A stretch of DNA of 64,000 bases from Phallusia mammillata (Eukaryota > Chordata > Ascidiacea > Phlebobranchia > Ascidiidae), in the NCBI GenBank assembly GCA_003260075.1, contig QLIY01000632.1, forward strand, positions 33,012 through 97,011, in the 5' to 3' direction. Below are positions 22,871-35,267 of this stretch, in pieces (positions within the stretch are counted from its first letter, which is position 1; every line of letters starts with the position of its first letter). The notes under the pieces are model-generated. The model searched no databases. It was not told where the DNA came from and was given only the letters and a program-made list of their open reading frames with translations. A program made the translations under genes and the position numbers.

Positions 22871-25800
22871 CTAAAGCATCAAGGCAAATTATTTTAAACG
22901 AGGAACCTATATCGGATAAAACTCGATGAAAATAGCTGAAAAATGGCACTTGCCCGTGCTTGCCAATTGTTTAGCGAACGTCTCGCTTGGTCCCAAAGGA
23001 AATAGTGATCTGAGCGATTTAGTACTTTTTGCAATGTCGAATCGGTATACCCCGTTTACCCCTTTCGTTCAGATCGCTGTCCCCGAATTTAGATTGACAC
23101 GGTGTTGGCGACTTGGCGGTTTCAGTACGGTCGAGTCTAATGCAAACTGATACATGTTTGGTAAAGTAAAAACGATACGTTTTGCTCCGGGACAAGTTCC
23201 CTGGCGTTGCGATATAGTATTTAATAATGGGTTTAATCAAATTTGCACAAATACTAATGCTGAAGATTGGCACACACTTTGCCAACAGTATGGTTCCTTT
23301 GCCTTGCCTAGCGCCAAACCACAGTGAGCCAAACACACGGCTATTCTCTCGTTTTACCTAATCTCCATAGGTAAAGCCTTGCTAGAATTATATTGCGTTT
23401 TAAAATCTCTGGTGTCCCTGCAATGAGATTAATGATGGATTAAAGGAGTTACGCTGGCTCCTGTATGTTTGTTACGCGGAATAACCTGAAATCTCCCGAG
23501 AAATTATCTGTCACTTCAGGGAATATAATGTTCGTAAGCACCAGTCGTAGGGTGTATAGTAATTAAAAAAGATTGAAGATCATCTATGTCGATCATACTG
23601 AATACGTGTCAAGTGGGCTGGCCACGTAACCACATTTGAACCGAATGTAACAGCTGTATTATGATCAACTTGACAAAAAGTGACAGCCTAACAAAAACCA
23701 TATGTTTAAGAGTATAAAACAAAAGTAAAATTAAAAGAAGTCTACGTGTTCATGTAAATTCGTTTTTTTCTACCTATGCCATCCACAGCTTTCCATAATC
23801 GGTTTGCTTGTTCCGTTGGATCCAAATTTTCTGCATCGCTGATCGTTCCAGCACGCAAAGTCATTGTGGCTCAGTGCGCGTAACCACAAAAAACTCCCTA
23901 AGACTGGCTACCTGCAAAACTTTACATACCGGCAGTAAAGGTAGTTTTAGCACATAAGCTAGTTTGCCAACTGAAGGAAAATTTCAGCAAATGACAGTAT
24001 AACTCCTATACATATAAACTTAACAGAAGTATGTCTCCTCCAAACACATAGCATAAATTGAAAGATTTTTAAAATTATACTACGCCAGTTAATTTTCGGA
24101 TTTTAGTATAAGCCCTAAAATTGCATGAAACCATAGTCCAACATAGGCTACAGTGAACGTGTCGCTTTGTTGCAGTTCCCGCTGGCAACTGTTTTCAACA
24201 TTATACCCACTTCAAATAACAAAGACGTTTCCATCCGCGTTTGATAAATCTGCTTTTTAACGGCAAATAACACAACACCAAGGCCGCATGAAGCCATAAC
24301 ATTCCTGGGGTTACAATCGATTGATTCCAGCAAACACGGTGTCACACAATGGCCTTTGTTATCAATAGAAATTGTTGTTTGATTGATTTAGTGTGTTGTG
24401 ACATGCCGTTACAGTGTCAAAAATTGAATAACGATTTCTGATGGTATAAAATCGACCCCAAGATTGGGCGCAGTTTTATAATCCATAAAATTCAAAAAAA
24501 AGAAAAAGACATACGAGGAATAATCAACTTCGTCTGTTTATATTGGGTCATGTTATATGACATGGACTTTTTGACATTAGCCAAGGTAATATGTTTAGAG
24601 TGTTGCGCAGGCTCAACGCCATATCAAGCATTTGGTATGGAAGCGGTTGAAAATCAAATTAAATACCACAGCATATGTACGAGAAGTACTTGAGGTAAAG
24701 TCTGTCATATGCAGGGTTTACCAGGTACGGTAATATTGTTGTGTCTATGTTTAGCACAAATTGCGGAATTATCTAAATTCTAAGCAACAAAAGACTGTTC
24801 TAAAAACAAATTAGGTCTATATCCAACAAAAAGTTTCTGTTACCTAACTGTAAAACTAATAAACCAACCTACAAAAACAACCTTTGCAATATTTCGTTTG
24901 CAACCCTTTTGTTCGAAGTACATTTTTTGCTTTCATAATCGAATGTGACATTTCAAGATGTCAAACCTTAAGTATGACTAGCTTCTAATCTATTCTAACA
25001 CTATCGCAGGCACAAATATTTGCTTTGGTGGACTAGTAGACGGTCGAAAAGCAACTTCTTCACAACAGCGAGCGAATAATGCTGTCAGCAACTGTCTGTA
25101 GTACTAGAGAAGAAATTACATCACCTACGCCTTAAAATGCCCTTTTTCTCGCCTGTGTAGCAGGTGACTGTCGGCTTCCGAAATGATACGATTACAACGC
25201 AATAAAACGTAAGCTATAAGTAGTATTTGTTGGCATTTTAAACCTAGTGCAGCTCCACTTTTGACCTTTGGGTGAAGGATCGACAAACATATAGGCAAGG
25301 ACCGCACTAAAAAACACTACTGCTTTTAAACTATTTTTAGACGTTTTGTGGAAACTCTACCGAATGCTGAGGAAAACAGTTTGGCAAAAAATCACTTTCT
25401 CCCCAAGACAACTCAACCACAATGACACAAAACAACATAATGTTCCAATGTGTTTTATGTCGATTTGTGGTAAAGACGCGCAAATAGATATTTTGACTGC
25501 GGTTGAAGAATCAGATCACCTTCAATCGTTTGGCGGTCGATCAATAGGCTTACTGCAAACACACAATACATGCAGAGATGTACATTGACAGAAGGCGAAA
25601 CCAAATCGATTCATTACAAGTGAAGGCGTAAAAGGGAAACAATAAGATATCTGATTTAGTGCAGGTCGAAATGCAAGGCCAAAATTCAACCACATAAATA
25701 TTAACGTCGATTTTGTCTCATTCTATACCTGAAAAGTGACAAATTATTGCAACAAACCTAACTAAAAACTAAGCTGGCGTTGTCTGATGTACCCTTTACA

Positions 25801-26160
25801 AGGCGTCAAAATTCAAAGCAGTGATGTGAACAAAAGAATAAAATACATACATCTGAACTCTGTTTTAGGCAGACTGTAGTCTACGTTCAACCAATCCCGA
25901 CAAAATGCAGTAATGAGGTATCTTATGTAACCATTGAAAAGGATAGTATGTCGCTATGACGTAAGCAAGTGGTTTAAATTTTGTATCGAAACAATGGGTT
26001 TGGTAATCGATTTTAGTACAGCGTCAATCAAGTTATAGCATTGCTTACGTGTCATAACGATATCTTAATGATTCGGTGCTTTCCATTTATCTTTTAATCA
26101 ATAATTTCGGGTTGCAATTATCAAATTCGACGTGATTCGAAAATTTTTGGCATGTGAAAT
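22871..26160. other. gene-free stretch
   Basis: I see no recognisable exon on either strand. Short ORFs at 22926, 23019, 24148, 25125 and 25346 have no family pattern. Confidence 0.4.
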
Positions 26161-26189
26161 TCAATAGTTTGTCTTGTGTTTTGTGTAGA

Positions 26190-26465
26190 TGCATGTCTTA
26201 GGCGGTGGCGGGGTGGCGCCGCCACTTTGGGTTTGTAAAGCACGGTGGCCGCCACCGTGGAAATTTTGGTTTGTTTGTAGCGGTATAGTATAAAACATCG
26301 TAAAGACCGAGAAAAATAACAAACGATTTTACTTTTGAAGAAGTGTGCTGGCGAAAAAAGCAACAAAAACACTACAACCTGTTTTGGTTAGGGCGTTGTT
26401 CATGACGCCATTTTTGACCATGATTGTGTACAATTCCATTGTGCTGCTATAAATGGTTATTTCGG
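26190..26465. mobile_element. truncated element A copy
   Basis: GGTGGCGCCGCCAC, then GGTGGCCGCCACCGTGG, and on to ATAAATGGTTAT match the left part of the complete copy at 27004-27540, in the same orientation. It is cut off where the hAT-like element at 26474 begins. Confidence 0.6.
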
Positions 26466-26473
26466 GACTAGGA

Positions 26474-26994
26474 CAGTGGTTCTTAACCTTTTTGGTGCGG
26501 TTTCCCATTAAAGTAAATCAAGTTCAAATTTCCCCCTCTGTTATTTTATAATAATGTNTTATTTTTATAATAATGTTTTGTGCCAAACATTAACAAAAAA
26601 ATTATTCTTTAATCGAAATAATTTTGTGAAGCGATTTGGTCGGGACCTTAAAGGTATACTGCGATTTTATTTAGTTTGATTAGTGATTTCTTGAGAAAGT
26701 AATATCGTGTGGAATTTTGAAAAATCTCAGGTGCTTGCATTAGTCATTTATTGCATCACAATCAACAGATCAAATGCATTTATTCGCGAACAATAAGAAA
26801 GTCATTGATACTTTTAGTGATGTCTGTGACGTAACAAATGATGTTTGGATTTTTATGCGCCTTGCAAAACTAGATGTAGTTAATCTTACATGTTGTTGCG
26901 GAAAATATTGTATTAAATTAACTTTCAACCCACGGGCCCGAGTTTGGTGACTTCTGATTCACATAATTCCCCTCTTACCGGTTAAGAACCACTG
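26474..26994. mobile_element. hAT-like MITE with perfect 8-bp TSD
   Basis: The ends are CAGTGGTTCTTAACC and GGTTAAGAACCACTG, flanked by the identical 8-mer GACTAGGA at 26466-26473 and 26995-27002. It is 521 bp long and has no transposase. One unknown base lies at about 26558. The same TIR family occurs at 41967, 56941 and 63922. Confidence 0.85.
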
Positions 26995-27003
26995 GACTAG
27001 GAA

Positions 27004-27540
27004 ATAGGCGCCGAGTAAGCGGTGGCGAGGTGGCGCCGCCACCTTGGGTTTGTAAAGCACGGTGGCGGCCACCGTGGATATTTTGATTTCTTTGTAGCGG
27101 TATAATATCGTAACATCTGACGAAATTTGGGAATAATTTTGCTTTTAAACAAGTATGCTGGCATAAAAGCAACAAAACTGCAACCTGTTTTGGTTAGTGC
27201 TTTATGACGTCAAACACACAATTGTTGGCAGTGCAGTGAATGTATGGCCTGTATTGTGTATTTGTGTATAATGCGATTGTACTGTAATAAATCGTTCTTT
27301 TAGGTGATACAAGAGCAACAACTTGACGAAACATTTTCTAAACGTTGCTAAACCAATAATAACGTTAAAGCAATGTGTTTCAAATGAACATTAGTTTAAA
27401 AAATTTTGGCAAACGTTGCATTCTATTGAAAGTTTATTGTGCTTTGAGTTGGAGCTCGTTTGGTTCCACGCATTAGTGCAAAAAAGTGACGTCATAATTT
27501 ACGTCCGCCACCTTGCAGTTTTGTAAAACTCGGCGCCTAT
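27004..27540. mobile_element. complete element A copy
   Basis: TIRs are ATAGGCGCCGAGT and ACTCGGCGCCTAT, 537 bp apart. Subterminal features are a GGTGGCGCCGCCACC palindrome on the left and TGACGTCA plus TTTACGTCCGCCACC on the right. It is the reference copy for the fragments at 5506, 6170 and 26190. No ORF and no obvious target duplication. Confidence 0.7.
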
Positions 27541-28189
27541 GCTGCATGGTTACAGCAGTTTTTCCTCCAGTCTTACGGCAAGGGTGCATAGCGTTTCGCC
27601 TTTCGGGCTCATCATTAATTCTCAAAAACTAACGGCCGCCACTGTGTCCACTGGTACCAAATAACGATTGACTGCTCGATATGACCATCCAGATGAGTTT
27701 ATATTAAGGTAAGCCACGGTTACCAGGTTTTATAAACATGTATATAGCCGCATGTGTGGGTTGATGTTTTGCAACCATTTGTCAAATAAAACAGAAATTA
27801 ATTTTTTGAAGGGTGTACTGATGACAGGGTTGGAAAATTTCACACGAGCTGTTACCCTCTTCACCCCAAGAATTGTTTAAACTTATTTTTAGATTTTATT
27901 TCATATTGCCCCTTTTCATATTGAGAAATAAACACAGCAAGAATAAAATCGAGAATACAATACCAGACTTGAAACATGCTTGAAACAAAACGAATACCTG
28001 ATTTTCATCTTAGGAATAAGTAAGTAATTGGTAATACATGTTCTTTTACTTGCAACAACAGACAAATATGAAAATAATGCCTATTTGCCCAAAAATGGTG
28101 CTTGATAACGAGGCATTTTCACCTTCTGAAAAGCAATGCCATTTACAGACACACTGAATGCAATAGGTTTGGAAAGTGTGCAATTTGTT

Positions 28190-28927
28190 TTAACTTGTAG
28201 ATTGTGGAAGTGAGTAGTTCACATGCAGTTCTGGCTTTACGTCAAATACAAGGTCCAGAATTCTGTCAATTACTTTTTGCTTGTTTATAGCTGCTTGCTC
28301 CCCGAGTTGTTGAATCACCATTTCTCTGTGCTGGTCCATTTGAACCTTCACATCATCACGTGAGCCAAGAATCTAGATACAAAATGTGCCAAATTTGTCA
28401 TGCATACATATAAACAGGATTTGTTTACATTAATTCCACCACTGTAACAAAGCAGGCACAACAAAGATGACTTATTAATTGTTAACCATTACTACTATAT
28501 CAGTATATTCCACTCCTTTTTAACAAATTTTATTTATCTAGTACATTGGATTCCCGGTCTTTGTATCCTTGTTCAATTTGATTCCTGTAAGTGTCAATTT
28601 CCACTTTTGCTTCTTCTTTTGCTGCTTTCAGACGTTTTGCTTTAGCTGCAAAAAAATGAATGACAAAAATCAAAAACACAAATGATGTTCACAAAAATAT
28701 TATGACCAATTATTGTGCTAATTGTGGCCTTATTCACAAATTGTGTGGCCCATAAAAAGCTAGTATGTGTAAAACTTTGTCATAAACAATAGTTCATCAT
28801 GTTACTCCACTTTTACCTTTTGTCACAAAAAATAATTATTCTTACCTTTTCGGGCTTCCCCAACCTTTTCTGATGCTTTCTTCTCAGCTACCAAAAGTTG
28901 CTGAATTCCGGGTGTTTGGCTTGCCAT
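28190..28927 (-). CDS. ATP6V1G: V-type H+-ATPase subunit G, complete, 3 exons
   Basis: Minus-strand exons 28927-28846, 28645-28545 and 28372-28190 join in frame to 121 residues (family about 115-120). The start MASQTPGIQQLLVAEKKA with EKVGEARK is the near-invariant N-terminus of eukaryotic V-ATPase G. AKAKRLKAAKEEAKVEID continues the long charged helix. The C-terminal half (IDRILDLVFDVKPELHVNY) matches the family end. Subunit G pairs with subunit E as a peripheral stalk of the V1 sector, which acidifies endomembrane compartments. The paralogue (G1/2/3) cannot be assigned and a pre-duplication single G is expected in an invertebrate. Confidence 0.93.
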
Positions 28928-29666
28928 TTCAACCACAGTTTAACCGACTAATACACAACTGATTGCAGTGGCAAAACAAATTACTGAAAGTTTCACTTCG
29001 GAAAAGTCAAGTCTTGTGACTTGCAAAACATAATTACCTAACGTAGCACGTAGATGTACAACCGAACCAACCGTCGTAAAAAATATTTTGTTTAGAATTT
29101 GTAAAGCAAAATTCGCGTAAAATATGATATTACTGATTTTTTTACAATTTAAAATTTTAAACAAACAACCTTTGAAACAACAGATAAAAAAGATACAAGT
29201 TAAAACATTGTGTGCTTTTTTCGCTGCCGTTATTTGTTCAACTTTTTCAGTCATTTGACAAAAAAACAGTGGTAACCGGTATAGTTGGTCCCTGGTTACT
29301 TTTCACCCCACGTATTCGGCAGCCAACAAACTTTTTTAAATTAAGTTTCAATCCGCCTGATAATAATAATGTTTGCGTAGTTTTTATGTGCCAAATTTTG
29401 GATGTTGACAGGTTTTTTTGGGTACTGTACAAAACAAATCAAAATGGCATTGGAAGATGGAACCCACGATCGATATTGCAAAAGCGAGGTGGTTGCATTT
29501 GTTGTTATATTTGTCACATATCACATTGTAAATAAATAACCATTTTCTTTACGATCGTCGCTGCGACATAATGCGGTGGGTGACGTAACGTTATTACCAC
29601 ATGACGTGATATTGTTTGAAAACATTCGAAATCAAACAATTCAAATCATATTTATAAATTTTTGTA

Positions 29667-29985
29667 AAACACTTCGAATCACAAAAAATCGAATAACTTA
29701 CAGTAGGCTATAGTCTTCATAGTCACTGGCATCACTGCAGTCACCAAAACTGGACTTTCTGTGTACTCGAGTAAAGATTTAAAATTGTACTGAAACGATA
29801 CCATGCGAGCATTCGTCATAGTCCCCCCCCCCAAACACTTCGAATCACAAAAAATCGAATAACTTACAGTAGGCTATAGTATTCATAGTCACTGCAGACT
29901 GCAGTCACCAAAAACTGACTTCCTGTGTACTCGAGTAAAAATTTAAAATTGTACTGAAACGATACCATGCGAGCACTCGCCAATT
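29667..29985. repeat. 150-bp segment duplicated across a C10 run
   Basis: aaacacttcgaatcac... at 29667-29822 recurs from 29833. C10 (29823-29832) lies between. The copies differ by several substitutions and small indels. Confidence 0.8.
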
Positions 29986-30250
29986 GCCCGCATTATGGTA
30001 TTAATTAAAATAAATAATTCATCTAGGTTTAAGTGTATATACTTTTTTTTCTTAGGCATTTCTTCTTTATGTCTGAATTCATTCTTTTTTGTCATACGAT
30101 TGCATTATTCCATCTGTGTCAAGTGTCGTCTGCCGCTTTTAACTACGTCCACAGCATCAATCTCTTTTAAACTTTGGGATGAATTTGAAATGCCATATCT
30201 AACCCTCTGTGCTATGTTGTGCCATCTATAAAACGTGTTAAATTGTCTTT

Positions 30251-31018
30251 TAGTGCAGTGGTCAGCAACCGCCGGGCCGCAACAGGGCTTACGGTTGCAC
30301 ATTTTCGCGCACATTGTGCAAAAAACGCTCGCATGCCCGTCTCCCGGGCCGAGACCCGGTACTGGTCCGCAACGAGTTCGTTACCGAGCCGTATACTTTT
30401 TCAGGTTAAACGCTTAAAAAACATTTTGCCCCTGTATCCTCGGGATGACAAACTAATTTATGCGTTTTTATTGCTAACTAGAAGGGTGGCTTAGTACATA
30501 TTGCCCTTGCATATACACTATAACACAGTGCTTCTCAACCTTTTCCAGCTCACGGCCCACTTTAAAAAAAAAATTTTTGGCGGACCACCGTTTAATATTG
30601 CGACAAAACCACAATGGAAAAGAACTAAAATTGACAGAAAAATAATAACCGCACAAGCAATACTTCTGTCAATGTGAAGCCTGAGCTTGCTGATTTAATA
30701 TGATGAGATTAAGTCGGAGTTTAATGTGGGACAAGATCACACGCAATGCAGCATTTAGTCACTAAATTTTAGTGTATCAGTGTTAAGACTGTTTTGTGTC
30801 TTCGATTTAGTTATAGTTACTAATACAAGTAGTGGTGTAATGACCCCCCCCCCTAGTGCAGTGGTCGGCAACCGCCGGGCCGAGACCCGGTACTGGTCCG
30901 CAACGAGTTCGTTACCGAGCCGTATACTTTTTCAGGTTAAACGCTTAAAAAACATTTTGCCCCTGTATCCTCGGGATGACAAACTAATTTATGCGTTTTT
31001 ATTGCTAACTAGAAGGGT
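30251..31018. repeat. repeat duplicated across a C10 run
   Basis: tagtgcagtggtc... at 30251-30486 recurs from 30854, after C10 (30844-30853). The second copy lacks about 80 bp near its start and stops at an unknown base (31019). Confidence 0.7.
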
Positions 31019-31955
31019 NTTTATAACATCACACAAAACTAACGTTTGTGGTGCGCACCAACAACATTTTACATTTTGGGGGCTAGCGGGGTAAATACTG
31101 GGGTTGTCACGACAAACGAAGCAGATGGCACATCTACATAACTATATCTACCATCTGTGAAAGTTTCATCCAAATTCATCAAACATTTGATGGCAAAAGA
31201 GTGGACAAACTTCAGGGACGAAAGAAAAATCAAGATGTGTCCCCTTCAGGGAAGAGGACCCATAAATATTTGTAGGTTTTTGAAGGCCGGTCCGCGATAA
31301 ATTTCAGTTTCAAAAACAGTCCGCAGTACAAAAAAGTTGCCGGGCTCTGTTTGTGTTGAGTGTTTGTGCCCTTCAGTCTCATCAAAGTTACAAAATCAGT
31401 CTCATCGAAGAAACAATTTTATAAAAGCAAAAACGTTTCAAATTTACATCTACATTATGCATGGTTTGAAATACCCCAAATAGAAAGATATAGGGCACAT
31501 TTGTGTGTAAAACAATTCATACGTACAAAGCCCCCTGCCATCGTTACGACTCATAAAGTTGTTGCCATTTTAAAAAGAAAAAACAACTGTTAAATCGCCA
31601 CTGGCATTCACAACAACATCATTATGATCACTAGACGTGACAGTAGCTGCCAAGTCATTTCCAACGACCTTAATGATCTGGCAAACAGTCTAGTAATGAC
31701 TTTTATCATTCCTTATAAATTCAGAAAGTTTACACAATCAACTAATGCTTATTATCAGCTCAAAACACACCATTTCCCGAATGATTTTTAAAACGCAAAA
31801 TAATTCTAAAACTGATCTATTAAAAAAATCCTACATGTACTTTGTACAATAAAGTTAATGCAAGAACTCAAAGGCAATGTACACAGTGGTTTCAAAAAGT
31901 TGAAATATAAGCTCCCTGCTCCAACTACACAAAGTGTATTGCACAACAAAAATAA

Positions 31956-32903
31956 TTAGTAATATTCATCTTCTTTAGGATGGTGATATCGATTCCACTG
32001 GTAGGGCCCAGAACTGTATCTGGGATTTTGTTGGTGGAAGTAAGTTGGTCTCTGAAACCTTTTTTGGTCATAGTAACGATAACCTTCATTCATAGACTGT
32101 GGTCCATGCATCCTTGGATGTCCTTCATATCTTTTGCATCTCCAATTCCTAGAAAAATCTTGACCATAGCTACCAGTATGAAAGTTCCTTTGATGGTAGT
32201 ATGGATAATTGTTGTGTCCACTTGGATGCCCATTTGGGTATCTGGCTGTGTTAAACCTTGGATGTTGTCTTGAAGGGTGATTTAAAGATTGTGGTAAACT
32301 ATTTGTAGATGTTCTTATTGGACCTTGATAATATGATTTATCAGGTTTGGGACTGGTCTTCGATGTTGTTTTCAATCCTCTAAGACTGTTTAAGTACACA
32401 GGTCTTTCAATGCCGTGTCCTCTAGCATGTTCAAAAGCAGAAATGGCATGGTTTGCATCCATTCCCTTTTCTTCAATCAAGTAACGGCATATTAAATATC
32501 CAGTTCTGTTTACACCATGCGTGCAGTGTACAGCAATGAGTTTGTTGTTGGTTAAATTTTCCTCTTCAAAGGACAGGACTTTTTGTTTAAATGTTTCAAC
32601 AATCCTGTCTGAAGGCAGTTCATGACCAGGCATAAGAATTTTGCAATGATCAACACCATGAGTGGTAAAAGATTCTGGATTGTAATAGCGACTTGTGTAA
32701 GTAAGGTCAATAATAAGTCCTAGGTCTTCATTCTGTTTATCAAAGTGTTGAAAAACATCATCACAAGAAAACTTCTCTTCCTTTGGAACTGATATCTGTT
32801 TCTTCAGAGGAACTTTCATTGCAACAAATCGACTTTCTCCAATTTTGTTTCCAATTGCCTGGTATTGTAACCATCTGTCTGGTATGCTGTTTTTCTTTGG
32901 CAT
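31956..32903 (-). CDS. DUSP11: RNA/RNP-interacting dual-specificity phosphatase (DUSP11-like)
   Basis: Single-exon frame of 315 residues from the ATG at 32903; an in-frame upstream Met at 32933 is less family-like. N-terminus MPKKNSIPDRWLQYQAIG with later FVAMKVPLKK matches the mRNA-capping-triphosphatase/DUSP11 group. The catalytic loop HCTHGVNRTGYL (HCxxGxxRTG) has the nucleophilic Cys, and DLTYTSRYY precedes it as in the family. The C-terminal 120 residues are low complexity, rich in Tyr, Asn, Arg, Gly and His (NNYPYYHQRN, GPYQWNRYHH), as in nuclear RNA-binding tails. DUSP11 removes 5' phosphates from RNA rather than from proteins. The absence of introns in this long frame is notable beside its intron-rich neighbours. 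Confidence 0.88.
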   Translation of the reverse strand: MPKKNSIPDRWLQYQAIGNKIGESRFVAMKVPLKKQISVPKEEKFSCDDVFQHFDKQNEDLGLIIDLTYTSRYYNPESFTTHGVDHCKILMPGHELPSDRIVETFKQKVLSFEEENLTNNKLIAVHCTHGVNRTGYLICRYLIEEKGMDANHAISAFEHARGHGIERPVYLNSLRGLKTTSKTSPKPDKSYYQGPIRTSTNSLPQSLNHPSRQHPRFNTARYPNGHPSGHNNYPYYHQRNFHTGSYGQDFSRNWRCKRYEGHPRMHGPQSMNEGYRYYDQKRFQRPTYFHQQNPRYSSGPYQWNRYHHPKEDEYY

Positions 32904-33051
32904 TTTTGCTAAAGTTAGTTTAAAAATAAACAACTATTCCTCTTTCTATAAAACAAACATTGATTACTTGGCATCCAAAGCAGCAGTAGGTATGGAAAAA
33001 TAACAATGTTTATTAGGTCAACTTTGTTACTGCTGAGTTGAGGTGTTGCTT

Positions 33052-34129
33052 TTAGCACTTACCTAGGCGAAGTAATAAAACTTACACGTAAACTACCGAT
33101 GATAAAATAGGGCGCTTACTTGACTCTAGCTTGTATGAGTACACAAATAGAATTGTTATCGCAAGTAGCATTAATGCTGTTGCTGCGGCAGACCTTAAAA
33201 AGTATTCCAAATTCTGAAGAATGATCCCCCCCCCCCTTACACGTAAACTACCGATGATAAAATAGGGCGCTTACTTGACTCTAGATTGTATGAGTACACA
33301 AATAGAATTGTTATCGCACGTAGCATTAACGCTGTTGCTGCGGCGGCGGATCTTAAAAAGTATTCCAAATTCTGAAGAATGATTAAAAGGGGATTCCCGA
33401 AAACAAATCATGTGCATTAAAAAGTAAAATCGAAAATCCACTTAACTAGTTTTAGGTTTTTAATGGCACATAGAAAATAACACTTTAAAGTCTCAACAAG
33501 CAGTTTTTACACTTTGAATTTTAAAAAGTAAAATATTAGTTGTAATTCTTTTTTGTGGTGAACGCCTAATTTCGCTACAGCGAACAACTTAGCGTAATAA
33601 ATTCGGCTTTACCCAAGTAAAATATATTTTTTGTGCCACCAGACACCAGACCAGAAACAACTTACTTGCTTTTTGCTTAATATCAGCGTAAACTGTAAAG
33701 TAAACTTTAGCAGCTTCAGGTTGAAGGTTGAGTGATTGACCCATTTTTCTGGATATGTTAAAATTAAAATGAAATGTTAATAGTGTTGTTGACTATGGTG
33801 TTACCAAATAAGAATATCTGAATATGTATGTAAATTTTATGGTTTTTGGTGTTTTAGTGTCATATATAATTAATCTATTTAAAGTATAATGATACTGAAA
33901 CTAATGATAGCAAACATTAGGTCATAAGATTTATTTGGTGTTGGCAAATGCCCCAATTTTATGCAACATGTCCAAAAATGTGTTTTTTTACAGGTATTCT
34001 GTACAGGGTTATTGGTATCCCCCCCCCCCACCAGACCAGAAACAACTTACTTGCTTTTTGCTTAATATCAGCGTAAACTGTAAAGTAAACTTTAGCAGCT
34101 TCAGGTTGAAGGTTGAGTGATTGACCCAT
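33052..34129 (-). CDS. probable small tail-anchored membrane protein, exons duplicated
   Basis: Not recognised. The first exon 34129-34051 reads MGQSLNLQPEAAKVYFTVYA then DIKQKA, with a second copy at 33744-33666. A later exon 33213-33120 encodes NLEYFLRSAAATALMLLAIT and ILFVYSYKLES, a single membrane helix, with a second copy at about 33254-33360 across C11. After a 57-nt intron a final exon ends SSKC with stop at 33052. The copies of the membrane exon differ by a whole codon (extra Ala), as expected for coding sequence. The phases of the first and membrane exons do not match directly, so an intermediate exon is missing or the two belong to different transcripts. It is divergent from AP2S1, about 315 bp from its start. 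Confidence 0.45.
33088..33381. repeat. 140-bp segment duplicated across a C11 run
   Basis: cttacacgtaaactaccg... at 33088-33225 recurs from 33237; C11 is 33226-33236. Differences include substitutions and a 3-bp insertion (gcggcggcgg versus gcggca). Confidence 0.85.
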
Positions 34130-34402
34130 TTTTCTGGATATGTTAAAATTAAAATGAAATGTTAATAGTGTTGTTGACTATAGTGTTACCAAATAAGAAT
34201 ATCTGAATATGTATGTAAATTTTATGGTTTTTGGTGTTTTAGTGTCATATATAATTAATCTATTTAAAGTATAATGATACTGAAACTAATGATAGCAAAC
34301 ATTGGGTCATAAGATTTATTTGGTGTTTGCAAATGCCCCAATTTTATGCAACATGTCCAAAAATGTGTTTTATTTTACAGGTATTCTGTACAGGGTTATT
34401 GG
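33646..34402. repeat. 370-bp segment duplicated across a C11 run
   Basis: accagaccagaaacaac... to ttattggta at 33646-34018 recurs at 34030-34402, with C11 (34019-34029) between. It includes the exon starting MGQSLNLQ. Very few differences. Confidence 0.9.
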
Positions 34403-34443
34403 TAAATAGTTTCCAATATTGGGAGATTTGGCAATACTTCAAA

Positions 34444-34971
34444 ATGATTCGATTTATTCTGATTCAAAACCGTGCTGGGAAAACAAGACTGGCAAAATGG
34501 TAAGATTATTCTGTTTCTAATATTCAGTGAATTAGCTTTTATATCAGTTGTTTTGTATTATAGCTGTATTTATATGTTGTTCTAATTTTGGTGTGAAGGT
34601 ATATGCAATTTGATGATGATGAAAAGCAAAAGTTGATTGAAGAAGTCCATGCTGTTGTCACAGTGAGAGATGCAAAACACACCAACTTTGTGGAATTTCG
34701 TAATTTCAAAATTGTCTACCGAAGATATGCTGGGTTGTATTTCTGTATATGCGTTGATGTTAATGACAACAACCTTGCATACTTGGAAGCAATCCATAAT
34801 TTTGTGGAAGTTCTCAATGAGTATTTTCACAACGTGTGTGAACTGGACCTTGTCTTCAATTTCTACAAAGTTTACAGTGTTGTCGATGAAATGTTTTTAG
34901 CTGGTGAAATTAGGGAAACTAGTCAAACAAAGGTCATTCAACAGCTGCTCATGTTGCAAAATCTTGAATAA
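34444..34971 (+). CDS. AP2S1: AP-2 complex subunit sigma, complete, 2 exons
   Basis: Exons 34444-34499 and 34599-34971 join (AAA TG/G TAT) to 142 residues, exactly the family length. [59 protein letters not shown] and [20 protein letters not shown] are essentially the animal AP2S1 sequence. The sigma2 subunit is a core longin-fold component of the AP-2 clathrin adaptor. It forms the binding site for acidic dileucine cargo motifs at the plasma membrane. The promoter side overlaps the C11-run duplication ending at 34402. Confidence 0.98.
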
Positions 34972-35267
34972 ATCAAGTACTGTACCCAATTTAATATGAT
35001 CAATCATGTGGAGCAACACAATGTAATGTTGGCGAACAACATAGTTACAAACAACACTATTTCTGTTCCTTGTATTGGCCTTATAACTTTTACAAAACTG
35101 GCATTAGCAAGTAGAAAAGAGTGTTGCTAACTAAATCCCTTTAGTATAACACCGACTGTCAAGCCATTAAATTTTTCAAATGCTGTAAACATCCGATTTG
35201 GGTGTGCTGTTTGTTTTAGGTCTCTGTTAAGGAGTTTCATTCTTATGAGTTGATGGTTAATTCTATA

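Larger units (their letters stand above)
28928..31955. other. intergenic region with diverged repeats, no clear gene
   Basis: A plus-strand frame at 29445-29537 reads MALEDGTHDRYCKSEVVAFV... but is only 30 residues and unsupported. Two C10-run duplications lie here (29667-29985 and 30251-31018). Right of 30534 is a partial hAT-type end (cagtgcttctcaacc). A GC-rich repeat with CCGGGCCG and GCCGGTCCGCG ends spans about 30250-31350. One unknown base at about 31019. Confidence 0.4.
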
